A stretch of DNA of 64,000 nt, taken from Candidatus Gastranaerophilales bacterium. Lineage in GTDB: Bacteria; Cyanobacteriota; Vampirovibrionia; Gastranaerophilales; Gastranaerophilaceae. The first letter of the stretch is position 1; each line of letters starts with the position of its first letter. The stretch is from contig CALVBN010000008.1 in the NCBI GenBank assembly GCA_944325785.1, positions 45,532-109,531 on the forward strand, in the 5' to 3' direction. Positions 1-7,968 of the stretch are shown here, piece by piece. The translations under genes and the position numbers were made by a program. Below the pieces are notes generated by a model. It made no database searches. It saw only the letters and a program-made list of their open reading frames with translations, and was not told the DNA's origin.

Positions 1-675
1 AGAACTTGGTATAATCCGGACTTGAACAGCCACTATTTTATTGTCCCCGGTTCAATTGCAATTACAATGACTCTTATCGGGATTTTACTAACTTCGCTCG
101 TCGTAGCGCGGGAATGGGAAAGAGGAACAATGGAAGCACTGCTCTCAACACCCATAAAACCCATTCATATTGTCCTCGGCAAATATATTCCGTATTTTAT
201 TCTCGGGATGCTCTCGCTTACATTCAATATCTTTCTCTGCGTTGTTGTTTTTCAGATACCGTTTAGAGGAAGCTATTTGGTTTTATTCATAGTAAGCAGT
301 CTGTTTCTTTTTACGTCGCTCGGAATTGGGTTAAACATATCATCAGTATTAAAAAATCAATTCTTAGCAAGTATGGTGGCAATGAGCCTCGGGTTCATGC
401 CTGCATTAATGCTTTCGGGGCTGATGTTCCCGATAAACTCTATGCCGGTATTTTTCCAGCATTTAACAAGGGTTTTACCGCCGAGATATTACGTTTCTTT
501 TATAGAAAGTGAATTTATGGCAGGCGGGGTAAATAGTATAAGATTAGAAAATGCTGTATTTTTGGCTATTTTAGGATTGTTGTTTTTTACAGCCGTATAT
601 AAAAATACTTCCACAAGATTAGAAAAGACCGGAAAATTAAGCAAAGAAGCAGACAAAGGACAGGTGAAAAATTAA
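1..675 (+). CDS. ABC-2 type transporter permease, C-terminal part (5' end cut by window)
   Basis: The frame is open from base 1 and ends at TAA 675, so the gene begins outside the window and the TTG at 22 is not a real start. The first visible residues read RTWYNPDLNS followed by FIVPGSIA, the sequence that precedes the membrane domain in YhhJ/YbhR-type ABC-2 permeases. About five hydrophobic segments follow, with the typical charged loop WERGTMEALLSTP after the first one. The protein should sit in the inner membrane as half of an efflux pump. It is followed after 2 bases by a second permease of the same family, so the two probably form a heterodimer; the ATPase is presumably upstream, outside the window. 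Substrate unknown. Confidence 0.85.
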   Translation, partial: RTWYNPDLNSHYFIVPGSIAITMTLIGILLTSLVVAREWERGTMEALLSTPIKPIHIVLGKYIPYFILGMLSLTFNIFLCVVVFQIPFRGSYLVLFIVSSLFLFTSLGIGLNISSVLKNQFLASMVAMSLGFMPALMLSGLMFPINSMPVFFQHLTRVLPPRYYVSFIESEFMAGGVNSIRLENAVFLAILGLLFFTAVYKNTSTRLEKTGKLSKEADKGQVKN

Positions 676-677
676 TT

Positions 678-1799
678 ATGATAAGAGATTTTCTGCGCAA
701 AGTATCCGCACTTATAAAAAAAGAATTCATAACCATTTGGAATGATCCAAAAACCAGAGGAATAATTATCGGACTTCCAATAATGCAGTTATTAATTTTT
801 GCCAACGCTGTTACAATGGAGGTGCAAAACATTGACGCAGTAATTCTTGATCGTTCTCAAAGCGTTGAATCCAGAGAATTGCTTTCACGATTTGAAAACT
901 CGCCGAGATTTAGAAAGTTTTATTATGCTGATAATGAAGCCGAATTCAAAAGTTCTTTAGACAGACAAAAAGTTCAAATCGGTATCTTAATAAATAATGA
1001 TTTCGCTCGATGTATTAAAGCCGGAAAAACTGCGTCTGTCCAGGTTATAGCAGACGGAAGACAGACAAATTCAGCCTCAATAGCTTCCGGCTATGCTTCA
1101 CAAATTATTACCGGCTACGGGGCAGAAATAAAACCTTCTATAGCTTCTAACGGTACAAGCATAGCCCCTTCCGTCCGCAACTGGTTTAACCCGAATTTAG
1201 AATATAAATGGTATATTTTGACAGTAATCGTTGCTATGCTGTCACTGGTAACCACATTGATTTTAACCGCACTTTCAATTGCAAGAGAGCGAGAACTCGG
1301 GACCTTTGACCAGTTGATTGTAAGCCCTCTGTCATCATTTGAAATCCTTTTAGGCAAATCAATCCCTCCGCTCATAATTGCAATGACCCTAACAATGGTT
1401 ATGACTGGAATTGTAATAATATTCTTCCATATACCGTTTGCAGGCTCTTTTCTTCTATTTATGGCTTCTATCTTTGTTTCGCTCCTTGCAATAGTCGGGG
1501 CAGGGCTTTATATATCCGCTATTTGCAATACACAACAGCAGGCAATTTTAAGCGTAATGACATTTATGATGCCGGCAGTGCTTTTATCCGGATTTATCTC
1601 TCCGATAGAAGATATGCCAAGGTTCCTGCAATATCTAACCTGGCTTAATCCGGTAAGGTTTTTTATGGTTCTCTCAAGAGGTATTTTCCTAAAGGGAATG
1701 AGCTTCAGCGATGCTGTAATGAACTGGATTCCACTCATTATCATAGCAGTTTTAACACTGACCCTTGCCGGCAGAACTTTTAAAAGAAAATTAGGATAA
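678..1799 (+). CDS. ABC-2 type transporter permease (YhhJ/YbhR-like)
   Basis: 373 residues. An N-terminal cytoplasmic stretch and first membrane helix (about residues 30-45) are followed by a large extracytoplasmic domain of about 130 residues. Then comes the family signature NWFNPNLEYKW and five to six C-terminal membrane helices, with the loop ARERELGTFDQLIVSP after the first. This is the full-length architecture of drug or lipid exporting ABC-2 permeases. The start lies 2 bases after the stop of the preceding permease, so the two are co-transcribed. A role in drug, bile-salt or envelope-component export would fit the family but is inference. Confidence 0.85.
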   Translation: MIRDFLRKVSALIKKEFITIWNDPKTRGIIIGLPIMQLLIFANAVTMEVQNIDAVILDRSQSVESRELLSRFENSPRFRKFYYADNEAEFKSSLDRQKVQIGILINNDFARCIKAGKTASVQVIADGRQTNSASIASGYASQIITGYGAEIKPSIASNGTSIAPSVRNWFNPNLEYKWYILTVIVAMLSLVTTLILTALSIARERELGTFDQLIVSPLSSFEILLGKSIPPLIIAMTLTMVMTGIVIIFFHIPFAGSFLLFMASIFVSLLAIVGAGLYISAICNTQQQAILSVMTFMMPAVLLSGFISPIEDMPRFLQYLTWLNPVRFFMVLSRGIFLKGMSFSDAVMNWIPLIIIAVLTLTLAGRTFKRKLG

Positions 1800-1869
1800 C
1801 AAATATTATCTTTGTACTATAATATTAACTACACCAGACAAAAGCTTATTAATACCGGAAAGTAATATT

Positions 1870-4239
1870 ATGTACATCACAAATAATATATTTAATATTC
1901 CAAAAAATAATTATCCCAAATACTCACTTGATAATACCAAATCTGATAGAGTTTTTCATGACAATTATGTATATACGCCAATAAAATGTTCACCGCTGAC
2001 TTTTCAAGCAGTGTACAACGTAAAACCCAAAAGCATTAATATTTATGCTGAAAAAGAAAAACTACTAAAACAAATATCGGATTTGCTTAATATAGAAAAC
2101 GAACCTAAAGATATTTTGCTAAATGACTTGCAGCAAGCGTTTCAAGCCTTTCGTGCAAAAATAAAACGACAAAACGAAATCTTGCAACAAATTGAAGAGA
2201 TAACGGAAAACAGCACACTATCACCAGGTCAAAAAATACAAAAAATAAAACAGCTGGAAAAAGAAGTTTTTCGTCTTAAAAAACCGATTAAGCCTAATAA
2301 ACCAACCCATAAACCCGCAAAGACTACTGACGAAAAATTTGATTCCAAGCTTTTAAATAATCTAAAAACAGCAATAAGCGAAGATAATTTCAATCTTAAA
2401 GGCGTTATCAGCTCTTATTATGCAGGACTTAACAAATTAAATTCGACCGAAGAGTTAAAAATTAAATACCCTAAAATTAATCCTCCCAAACGTCCGGAAC
2501 AAGTAATCGCGGAAAAAATCGAAGCTGTCTTAACAAGAGATTTTTATGAAGGTGTTGACAGACTGTACAGAAAAGGCTCTGAAGAGAATCTGCAGAAATT
2601 TGTTATAAACAAAATTGCTGAAGTCTGCTCTGATTTAAAACTCAAATACGTAGATGCCGAAACTTTTATTTTAAAAATTTTGGATCCCGCTATAGATATA
2701 ATATGCAAAAGATATGCTAAAACAAGCCGGCTGACGGGATTTTCTTCTATACCGGAACAGAGAAAGATAAAAACACCGCAGATAACAGAAACAGATATGA
2801 AATTACTTTCAATAGACTTTGATGATTTTGTCTTATCAGTATTAAGAAAACATTATCTGGACTTTCAAAAATTAAATGAGATAGAATATCAATCCGGAAG
2901 CACTTCAATCTCTGTCAGCGAATTAAGAGGGTCTGAATACAAATTTGAAAAAATGCCGGAAAAAATAAGAGGTTTTATAAAGACAGCAGATAAGCTTCTT
3001 AAAGCCCAAAGAGACTATGACAACTATAATGTTGAACAATTCAAATCAAGACTGGATTTTTATGCAAACAGTGAACTCGGCAATGATGAACAAATGCTTG
3101 AAAACATTATCAACTTTGATGCCTGCAGCTTTACAGAGGAAGATATTACCCTGCTCAAAAAGTTTTTGAGAGAATTAGACAGTATTCATGACGGAGAAAA
3201 ATCTCTTATCGACGGGCTTGATATAATCCATACAAACGGATACAGACCACAGGGTACAGAGAAACTAGACCAGCTTGAAAAAGAAAAAGCCGCTAAATTA
3301 TTTAAAATTGAACAGCAAAAAACTTTTAAACTAAACGAGATAAAAAATCGATTTGATAACGCAATTAATTTATTGTATGAAGAGGATTTGAACAATACTG
3401 CCGCTATTTGTTCCAAATATCGTCCGTCTTCGCTTAATGCAGCTGAAACAAATAATGCTGAGTTTATAATAAAAACAATCACACAAGCCCTCAACAAAGA
3501 AAAACAAGGTTCTATCAATACCTCAAAGCTTGAATCAAGCATAATAAGATGGGATACTTTTAATTATTATCAAAAAAATGAACCGAATAATGAAGCCTAT
3601 AAGCAGGCAGTACAGCGTTTTAAACAAGAAGACGGGACGCCGGATATAGATAAAGCCGGACAGTTTATTATGAACTCCGAAATTATTGCATCATATCCGG
3701 AGAGCAAGGAATTGGTTCAAGAACCGGAAATTTTAACAAAAATAATGGAATATACTAAAGGCGATAAACAAACAGCTATTGCATATTTTTCAAAATTTGA
3801 AGACTATACAATACTGGACAGTGAAGAAAAAACACATCTATCTAAAATTCTTGAAATGTTCGACACAAAAGATGCACTTGATAAAATTCTATTGAAACAT
3901 ATTATAGAAAAGGATTACATAAATTCTGATACAAAAGTATTAATATCGTTCAATGATGCAAGCGAAAAAAACATGCCGGCAGAAATTCTTTCATCTGCCA
4001 AACAGCAAATATATAATAAATACAAATTTCCAACCTGTATTCAGTATTTATCGGCATTTGAAGATGCCCTCTCCTCCTTTGCGTCCGCAACAGGCACCTC
4101 CGGAATCAAGAATACAGGGAGAAATAATAAAACCATTGAACACAAAATGGAAATAAAAATAAAAGGTCATGATGACCGCCTATTCTCCAGCGGAAACGAT
4201 TATCGATTTGATATTTTCTCCGATAAAGGTATGCATTAG
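1870..4239 (+). CDS. Large protein of unknown function, coiled-coil rich
   Basis: 789 residues, no recognised family. There is no signal peptide or membrane segment. The N-terminus is Asn/Tyr/Lys-rich and carries the short motif LTFQA at residues 43-47, which resembles Phe-centred motifs near the N-terminus of other unknown proteins here (10063, 29588, 43387, 50102, 59541). Long Lys/Glu/Gln-rich stretches (about residues 55-140 and 450-500) look helical or coiled-coil. The start ATG follows a leader with a -10-like TATAAT at about 1820. It stands alone, followed by an inverted repeat that overlaps the stop codon. Possibly a lineage-specific structural or secreted effector-like protein; the function cannot be read from the sequence. 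Confidence 0.75.
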   Translation: MYITNNIFNIPKNNYPKYSLDNTKSDRVFHDNYVYTPIKCSPLTFQAVYNVKPKSINIYAEKEKLLKQISDLLNIENEPKDILLNDLQQAFQAFRAKIKRQNEILQQIEEITENSTLSPGQKIQKIKQLEKEVFRLKKPIKPNKPTHKPAKTTDEKFDSKLLNNLKTAISEDNFNLKGVISSYYAGLNKLNSTEELKIKYPKINPPKRPEQVIAEKIEAVLTRDFYEGVDRLYRKGSEENLQKFVINKIAEVCSDLKLKYVDAETFILKILDPAIDIICKRYAKTSRLTGFSSIPEQRKIKTPQITETDMKLLSIDFDDFVLSVLRKHYLDFQKLNEIEYQSGSTSISVSELRGSEYKFEKMPEKIRGFIKTADKLLKAQRDYDNYNVEQFKSRLDFYANSELGNDEQMLENIINFDACSFTEEDITLLKKFLRELDSIHDGEKSLIDGLDIIHTNGYRPQGTEKLDQLEKEKAAKLFKIEQQKTFKLNEIKNRFDNAINLLYEEDLNNTAAICSKYRPSSLNAAETNNAEFIIKTITQALNKEKQGSINTSKLESSIIRWDTFNYYQKNEPNNEAYKQAVQRFKQEDGTPDIDKAGQFIMNSEIIASYPESKELVQEPEILTKIMEYTKGDKQTAIAYFSKFEDYTILDSEEKTHLSKILEMFDTKDALDKILLKHIIEKDYINSDTKVLISFNDASEKNMPAEILSSAKQQIYNKYKFPTCIQYLSAFEDALSSFASATGTSGIKNTGRNNKTIEHKMEIKIKGHDDRLFSSGNDYRFDIFSDKGMH

Positions 4240-4292
4240 CATATAAAATTTCTTTCTCCTAAAGGGGAGTCCCTAATTCCGATTTTATATGC
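4239..4292. repeat. Nested inverted repeat after the 789-residue gene
   Basis: GCATATAAAAT (4239-4249) pairs perfectly with ATTTTATATGC (4282-4292). Inside lies a second stem, CTCC-TAAA-GGGGAG. It could act as a terminator for the preceding gene or be an element end. The rest of 4293-4510 has only a small hairpin, CTCATTC/GAATGAG at 4465-4483, and no gene that I recognise. Confidence 0.5.
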
Positions 4293-4510
4293 ACTGTGGG
4301 AATGGGGCAAGAAACACAATTCACAAACGAAATAAAATATTTAAACAGCATTTTTTATACAATAATAAATATTAGGGACACATAAATCCGTCCTTCACCC
4401 CTCGAGATTCTTTGCAAAGTTACAAGAATTTAAAATAAATAGAGGCGAGGAAGTTTAAACTTCACTCATTCATACAGAATGAGACAAAATATAATTATGC
4501 ATCATTCAAA

Positions 4511-4834
4511 TTATCGAAAAAGACTTTTTAAAATTCTATATGCAGTAACAATGTCTTTTTCATTAGCATTGTTGAGCAGAACATTCATTTCTGCAATAAG
4601 CTCACTAGAGGGTTTTATATGTTCTATGTCAAGAATTTCAGCTACATCAACATTCAAGACATTGGCATACCTTTCTACGACTTCTGCAGAAGGATAATTT
4701 TTTCCTGTTTCTATACAACTTTGTGACTTATGTGCAAGATTTACTCTCTCCGCAAGAGTAGCCTGTTTAAGACCATTTTTTACTCTTAATTCTTGTATGC
4801 GTTTTCCGAGTCTTTTCTTTAAATTTTGTTCCAT
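4511..4834 (-). CDS. XRE-family (Cro/C1) helix-turn-helix regulator
   Basis: 107 residues. The N-terminal 70 residues form an HTH_3 domain: RIQELRVKNGLKQATLAERV, then a recognition helix region with SQSCIETGK and the usual YPSAEVVERYANVLNVDVAEIL. The remaining 35 residues are a helical tail, perhaps for dimerisation. It is transcribed divergently from the GIY-YIG nuclease gene at 4995 across a 160-base AT-rich gap. That is the usual arrangement for a regulator controlling itself and its neighbour. The assignment to the XRE family is firm; the target is inference. Confidence 0.88.
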   Translation of the reverse strand: MEQNLKKRLGKRIQELRVKNGLKQATLAERVNLAHKSQSCIETGKNYPSAEVVERYANVLNVDVAEILDIEHIKPSSELIAEMNVLLNNANEKDIVTAYRILKSLFR

Positions 4835-4891
4835 TATAAATTCCTTTGTTCATGATACCTAACGCTATGAATTTAATAAACGCATGCTAAG

Positions 4892-4937
4892 GTTAATTAA
4901 TTTGCTTTAATTCCGATTTTGATGTAAACTAATTAAC
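4892..4937. promoter_or_regulatory. Inverted repeat between divergent XRE and nuclease genes
   Basis: GTTAATTA (4892-4899) and TAATTAAC (4930-4937) are perfect inverted copies in the divergent intergenic region. They are a plausible operator for the XRE protein, but AT-rich 8-mers arise easily by chance in this composition. Confidence 0.3.
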
Positions 4938-4994
4938 AATTGGCATAGAATTTTATAAAAAATTCCTATCTCAATGTAATGTACTGGAGTTTAT

Positions 4995-5822
4995 ATGAAT
5001 GAAATATTATTAGAAGATATTTTACAATTAAACAAGTATGGCAATAGAGTAAAAGTTCGTTTTAATCAATACAATGGTTATGATGACCCCATGGAAGTAT
5101 ATAAAGCAAATCCCGATAAAGTAAATAATCAATGGTTATTTTGGAGAACAAATGTAAGAAATTTTTGTGTAGGTGATATCGCAATATGCTTACTTAAAAT
5201 TGCAAATGATAAGTGGCTATTGACAACGATTAAACGTGTTACAAAGGAGTTTTATGTTAAAAATGGTATAAATTATGATGGTAAAGAACTTGAAGAATTT
5301 AAGCAATATTATGGTAGAACCATTATAACTTATCATAAAGACCATCAGGCTCAATGTTGTAATTATGAACGAATTCAAAGTAAATTCGTTGTCAATCAAA
5401 TTCTACCAGATGTTTTTGATGGTGCAGATTTTCCAGGTTATGACAAAGTCAGATTGTCATATTTGCAACTACATAATATTATTACTACACACAAAAAAGA
5501 CTGGGTAGCAGCACTGGAAAATCAAAAAGCAGTTTACCTTATAACAGATATTAATAATGGGAAACTATATGTAGGTTCTGCAACTAGCGATAATGGTATG
5601 TTGCTTGCTAGGTGGAACACCTATGTGAATAATGGGCATGGTGGTAACGTTCGTCTGCAAGAAGTTATTGAAAAGGAAGGTTTTGAATATATTCAAAAGT
5701 ACTTTCAATATTCAATTCTAGAAAACTACAATGCAAAAATTGATGACAAAGTTGTTATAAACAGAGAATCATGGTGGAAAGAAACTCTTGGAAGCAGAGT
5801 TTTTGGCTACAACAAGAACTAA
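4995..5822 (+). CDS. GIY-YIG family nuclease with an N-terminal unknown domain
   Basis: 275 residues. The C-terminal 95 residues carry the GIY-YIG core: VYL at 180-182 (the GIY position), LYVGSAT around 191-197 (the YIG position), Arg206 in LLARW, and a Glu at 258 in NRESWWKETL that fits the metal-binding Glu. The N-terminal 165 residues are unlike standard GIY-YIG partners; they contain NQWLFWRTN and VGDIAICLL and may be a recognition or sensing domain. ATG follows GGAG. The gene is divergent from an XRE regulator, reminiscent of restriction-controller pairs, but no methyltransferase lies nearby. Proline and arginine codons differ from neighbouring core genes, suggesting acquisition. A role in DNA cleavage or defence is inferred. 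Confidence 0.8.
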   Translation: MNEILLEDILQLNKYGNRVKVRFNQYNGYDDPMEVYKANPDKVNNQWLFWRTNVRNFCVGDIAICLLKIANDKWLLTTIKRVTKEFYVKNGINYDGKELEEFKQYYGRTIITYHKDHQAQCCNYERIQSKFVVNQILPDVFDGADFPGYDKVRLSYLQLHNIITTHKKDWVAALENQKAVYLITDINNGKLYVGSATSDNGMLLARWNTYVNNGHGGNVRLQEVIEKEGFEYIQKYFQYSILENYNAKIDDKVVINRESWWKETLGSRVFGYNKN

Positions 5823-5855
5823 TAATCATTAAAAACACATAAAAAGGAGAAATCT

Positions 5856-6371
5856 ATGGGAATGTTTTTTGAAAGAAGATGTCCATATTGTAGAGTTATA
5901 ATATCTGATAATGCTAACAAGTGTCCTCACTGTGGAGAATGGCTTATCAGTGAAAAAGAGAAAAAACAGTTAGACAAGGCTATACAAGAGAATAAAAAAT
6001 TTAAAGAACAAGTGGATGGATTTATTGGTTTGTGTATAATCATTGTTTTTATAGTTTTAGCTATCTTTGTTGCAATAGACGGCATTAAAAACACATTCTT
6101 CAGTACACCAGAATCAAACAGTGTACAGGAAAATGCTATAGAACAAAAAGGGGATGTTATTAATATGTATGAAGAAGATTATAGTAGCATTGAAAATCAG
6201 CAACAAAATCAAGAGACGAAGTCTGTACAACAAACCGTTCAATCAAAGCCACAACAACAGCCAATTACACAGCCTAAACAGCAAGTATCAACCGAAACTA
6301 AGACTGTTGTACCACAAGCAAAGCCTGTGCAGACACAACAGAATCAAGAAATTAACGATTTTATGTATTAA
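5856..6371 (+). CDS. Zinc-ribbon membrane protein with Gln-rich tail
   Basis: 171 residues. An N-terminal zinc ribbon (RCPYCRVI at about 8-15, then KCPHCGEWL at about 23-31, two CxxC knuckles) is followed by a Lys/Glu-rich helix and one strong membrane helix (about residues 54-77, GFIGLCIIIVFIVLAIFVAI). The tail is long, disordered and very rich in Gln, Pro and Thr. Topology is probably ribbon in the cytoplasm and tail outside. An AAAAAGGAG ribosome site precedes the ATG. It sits 33 bases after the nuclease and 13 bases before a secreted protein, so the three are probably one transcript. Function unknown. Confidence 0.75.
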   Translation: MGMFFERRCPYCRVIISDNANKCPHCGEWLISEKEKKQLDKAIQENKKFKEQVDGFIGLCIIIVFIVLAIFVAIDGIKNTFFSTPESNSVQENAIEQKGDVINMYEEDYSSIENQQQNQETKSVQQTVQSKPQQQPITQPKQQVSTETKTVVPQAKPVQTQQNQEINDFMY

Positions 6372-6384
6372 AAAGGAGATAATT

Positions 6385-6879
6385 ATGAAAAAGAGTTTAT
6401 TCATTTTTTTACTTACAATGATTATTTTACCGGTGTTTGCAGATGCTACCTGGCAAGAGATTCAAAGTAAAGATAAGACATTATATATAGATACATCTTC
6501 TATAACGAACCAAGATGCTCAATATTTATACTGGATAAAAGTTAACAAGCCAAACGGTTATCAAAAAGTGCTGATGAAATCAGATTGTTCAAAAAACATA
6601 ACAGGAGTTCAGAAAATAATCATATATGATAATAATGACAAAATGATTAAATCAGAAAACCTAAATCAAGAAATGACTTATGTTGTTCCTGATTCAGATG
6701 CACAAACCGCTTATAACTATATTTGTGATTTATATAAATCAAGCCAAGCAGAAGAAAACAAGAAAAAGAATGCTATAACACCAAACAAGCTTTTTAATAC
6801 AATAAACACTATAAATAATGCAGGGTACGAAGTACAGTCCATCAAGAACAATGCCATAAATGTAATAAAAGGTTTTTAA
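6385..6879 (+). CDS. Secreted surface-adhesin-E-like protein
   Basis: 164 residues from the ATG at 6385, chosen because AAAAGGAG lies 8 bases upstream; a longer in-frame opening from 6154 overlaps the preceding gene and has no such site. A clear signal peptide (KKS then a hydrophobic stretch ending PVFADA) is followed by WQEIQSKDKTLYIDTSSI and a YWIKV strand, the pattern of the adhesin E/DUF4124-neighbour family of small periplasmic or surface proteins. The C-terminal 40 residues are Asn-rich. It is the last gene of the 4995-6879 set. A second exported protein at 55729 has an almost identical signal-peptide end (PVFADT). Confidence 0.7.
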   Translation: MKKSLFIFLLTMIILPVFADATWQEIQSKDKTLYIDTSSITNQDAQYLYWIKVNKPNGYQKVLMKSDCSKNITGVQKIIIYDNNDKMIKSENLNQEMTYVVPDSDAQTAYNYICDLYKSSQAEENKKKNAITPNKLFNTINTINNAGYEVQSIKNNAINVIKGF

Positions 6880-6943
6880 AAGCAATGCAGAGTGCGTAAA
6901 GTTGCATTAAAACAGGAAAAAGTCTGCATTTGGCTATGCATAA

Positions 6944-6988
6944 CGTACCCACCAAAAATTAAAATGGAATACAAAATTGGTGGGTACG
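6944..6988. repeat. Inverted repeat with 12-bp arms
   Basis: CGTACCCACCAA (from 6944) and TTGGTGGGTACG (to 6988) are perfect inverted copies. It lies between the end of the accessory gene set and the ART-like gene. Its GGTGGGTACGC/TACCCACC sequence resembles dispersed palindromic repeats. It could also serve as a bidirectional terminator, but there is no good T-run. Confidence 0.5.
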
Positions 6989-7045
6989 CAATACCCAAAA
7001 TAACTTAAAAACATCAATTTGAAGAGGCTTTACCCACCCTACGGA

Positions 7046-7627
7046 CTAAATTACGATATCTCTTGGGAGTAATTTTAACTTAATATGGTTTAACTTGCTA
7101 TTGTCTTTTTTAAACTCCGTATTATTAATACATAAAAATTTGGAAGCTCTTTTAAATATCGGATAAATCTTTTCAAAGATATTAGTTCCTTTAGGTATTT
7201 TTAATTCATATATAATGCCATTTTGGGCTGCATAATTTATGGCTTCCGTTTTACTTTCTGACCAAAAAGAATATTCCGGCATATAAAAAACATCACCCTC
7301 TTTTAGATTTGAACATTTTTTAAACTTGTCTTCCAAATATTTAGACTTATCTTTATAAATATTTGGATTAGCTATCCCGCGCCACAAAACAATATCGTAT
7401 TTAATCGGCTTAGATGATAATTTTAGTGCTAAATCATTATTTTTAATCAAAGAGGTTAAATGTTCGCAATAATTATTACTGATACCCATCAACTCATAAT
7501 TGGCATCATTAAAATCAAATCTTCCGGCATTAGGGATTGTCTTATTATTTTTCAAACTCCTTTGCCAGTATTGATGGCAAAATAAACCTTTGTTATTAAA
7601 AGTTCTATTAAATAGATTATTAAACAT
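7046..7627 (-). CDS. ADP-ribosyltransferase-fold protein, probably degenerate at the catalytic glutamate
   Basis: 193 residues. The order of motifs follows ADP-ribosyltransferase exoenzyme domains (PF03496-type): Arg83 in IVLWRGI, then KEGDVF, then SFWSESKTEAINYA (about 120-133) in place of the STS strand. Next is the strand IIYELKIPKGTNIF, and finally KFLCINNTEF where active enzymes have ExE followed by LLxRxTxF. At the ExE position this protein reads Ala-Ser-Lys (161-163), so transferase activity is doubtful. No signal peptide. It ends just before tRNA-Met in map order, and its AT-rich codon use resembles the accessory genes upstream. Could be a toxin remnant or a non-catalytic binding domain. 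Confidence 0.55.
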   Translation of the reverse strand: MFNNLFNRTFNNKGLFCHQYWQRSLKNNKTIPNAGRFDFNDANYELMGISNNYCEHLTSLIKNNDLALKLSSKPIKYDIVLWRGIANPNIYKDKSKYLEDKFKKCSNLKEGDVFYMPEYSFWSESKTEAINYAAQNGIIYELKIPKGTNIFEKIYPIFKRASKFLCINNTEFKKDNSKLNHIKLKLLPRDIVI

Positions 7628-7660
7628 ATTAATATAATACTAAAAAACTTAAAAAATAAA

Positions 7661-7734
7661 TAGCAAGGGAGAGATTCGAACTCTCGACCTCACGGGTATG
7701 AGCCGTGCGCTCTCACCAACTGAGCTACCTTGCC
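7661..7734 (-). tRNA. tRNA-Met (CAT anticodon)
   Basis: Read on the minus strand, the acceptor GGCAAGG pairs with CCTTGCT (G-T at the first pair). The D arm is GCTC/GAGC, the anticodon stem CACGG/CCGTG encloses the loop CTCATAC (CAT at 7700-7698), and the T arm is GAGAG-TTCGAAT-CTCTC. The discriminator is A and CCA is not encoded. Elongator Met is likely; an Ile tRNA with a modified CAT anticodon cannot be excluded. Confidence 0.93.
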
Positions 7735-7845
7735 ATAAGTTTCATTTGTTATTCTGTTGTCATTGGCTCAGTTGTCTCGAGCGATGCTCTCACGGTTTCT
7801 TTAGTTCCGTTCACTGCCGTTCACTCGGGGAGCTACCTTGCCATA
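7722..7845 (-). repeat. Duplicated 5' end of tRNA-Met with upstream flank
   Basis: The 16-mer GAGCTACCTTGCCATA, covering the tRNA acceptor 5' strand and D-arm start, occurs at 7722-7737 inside the tRNA gene and again at 7830-7845. Similar TTGTTATT flanks follow both copies. The spacer keeps scraps such as GCTCTCAC and GGCTCAGTTG that resemble a decayed tRNA. This may be a tRNA pseudogene or a relic of a recombination event. Confidence 0.6.
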
Positions 7846-7935
7846 TTACTTGTTATTGTCAATTGTTTTTAGTCCGGTTGGTAATTCCAACAATAACTAT
7901 ACTCTCATAAACATTTTCAAATATCAAGCCTAAAA

Positions 7936-7962
7936 GAAGAACCTGCTTAAAGCAGGTTCTTC
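7936..7962 (-). terminator. Intrinsic terminator of the His-rich protein gene
   Basis: Arms GAAGAACCTGCTT and AAGCAGGTTCTTC form a near-perfect 13-bp stem. On the minus strand it is followed by CTTTTA. It lies 6 bases after the stop of the gene at 7969. Confidence 0.8.
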
Positions 7963-7968
7963 AAACTA

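Noticed and set aside
4465..4483. CTCATTC/GAATGAG hairpin as terminator of the XRE gene
   Set aside because: The stem is perfect but no T-run follows on the minus strand, so I did not call it a terminator.
4511..5822. A complete type II restriction-modification system
   Set aside because: No DNA methyltransferase motif is present in any frame nearby, so only a nuclease-regulator pair is claimed.
7735..7850. A second tRNA gene upstream of tRNA-Met
   Set aside because: Only the 5' acceptor strand and fragments of a D arm are recognisable. No anticodon or T arm can be folded, so it is kept as a repeat or fragment only.
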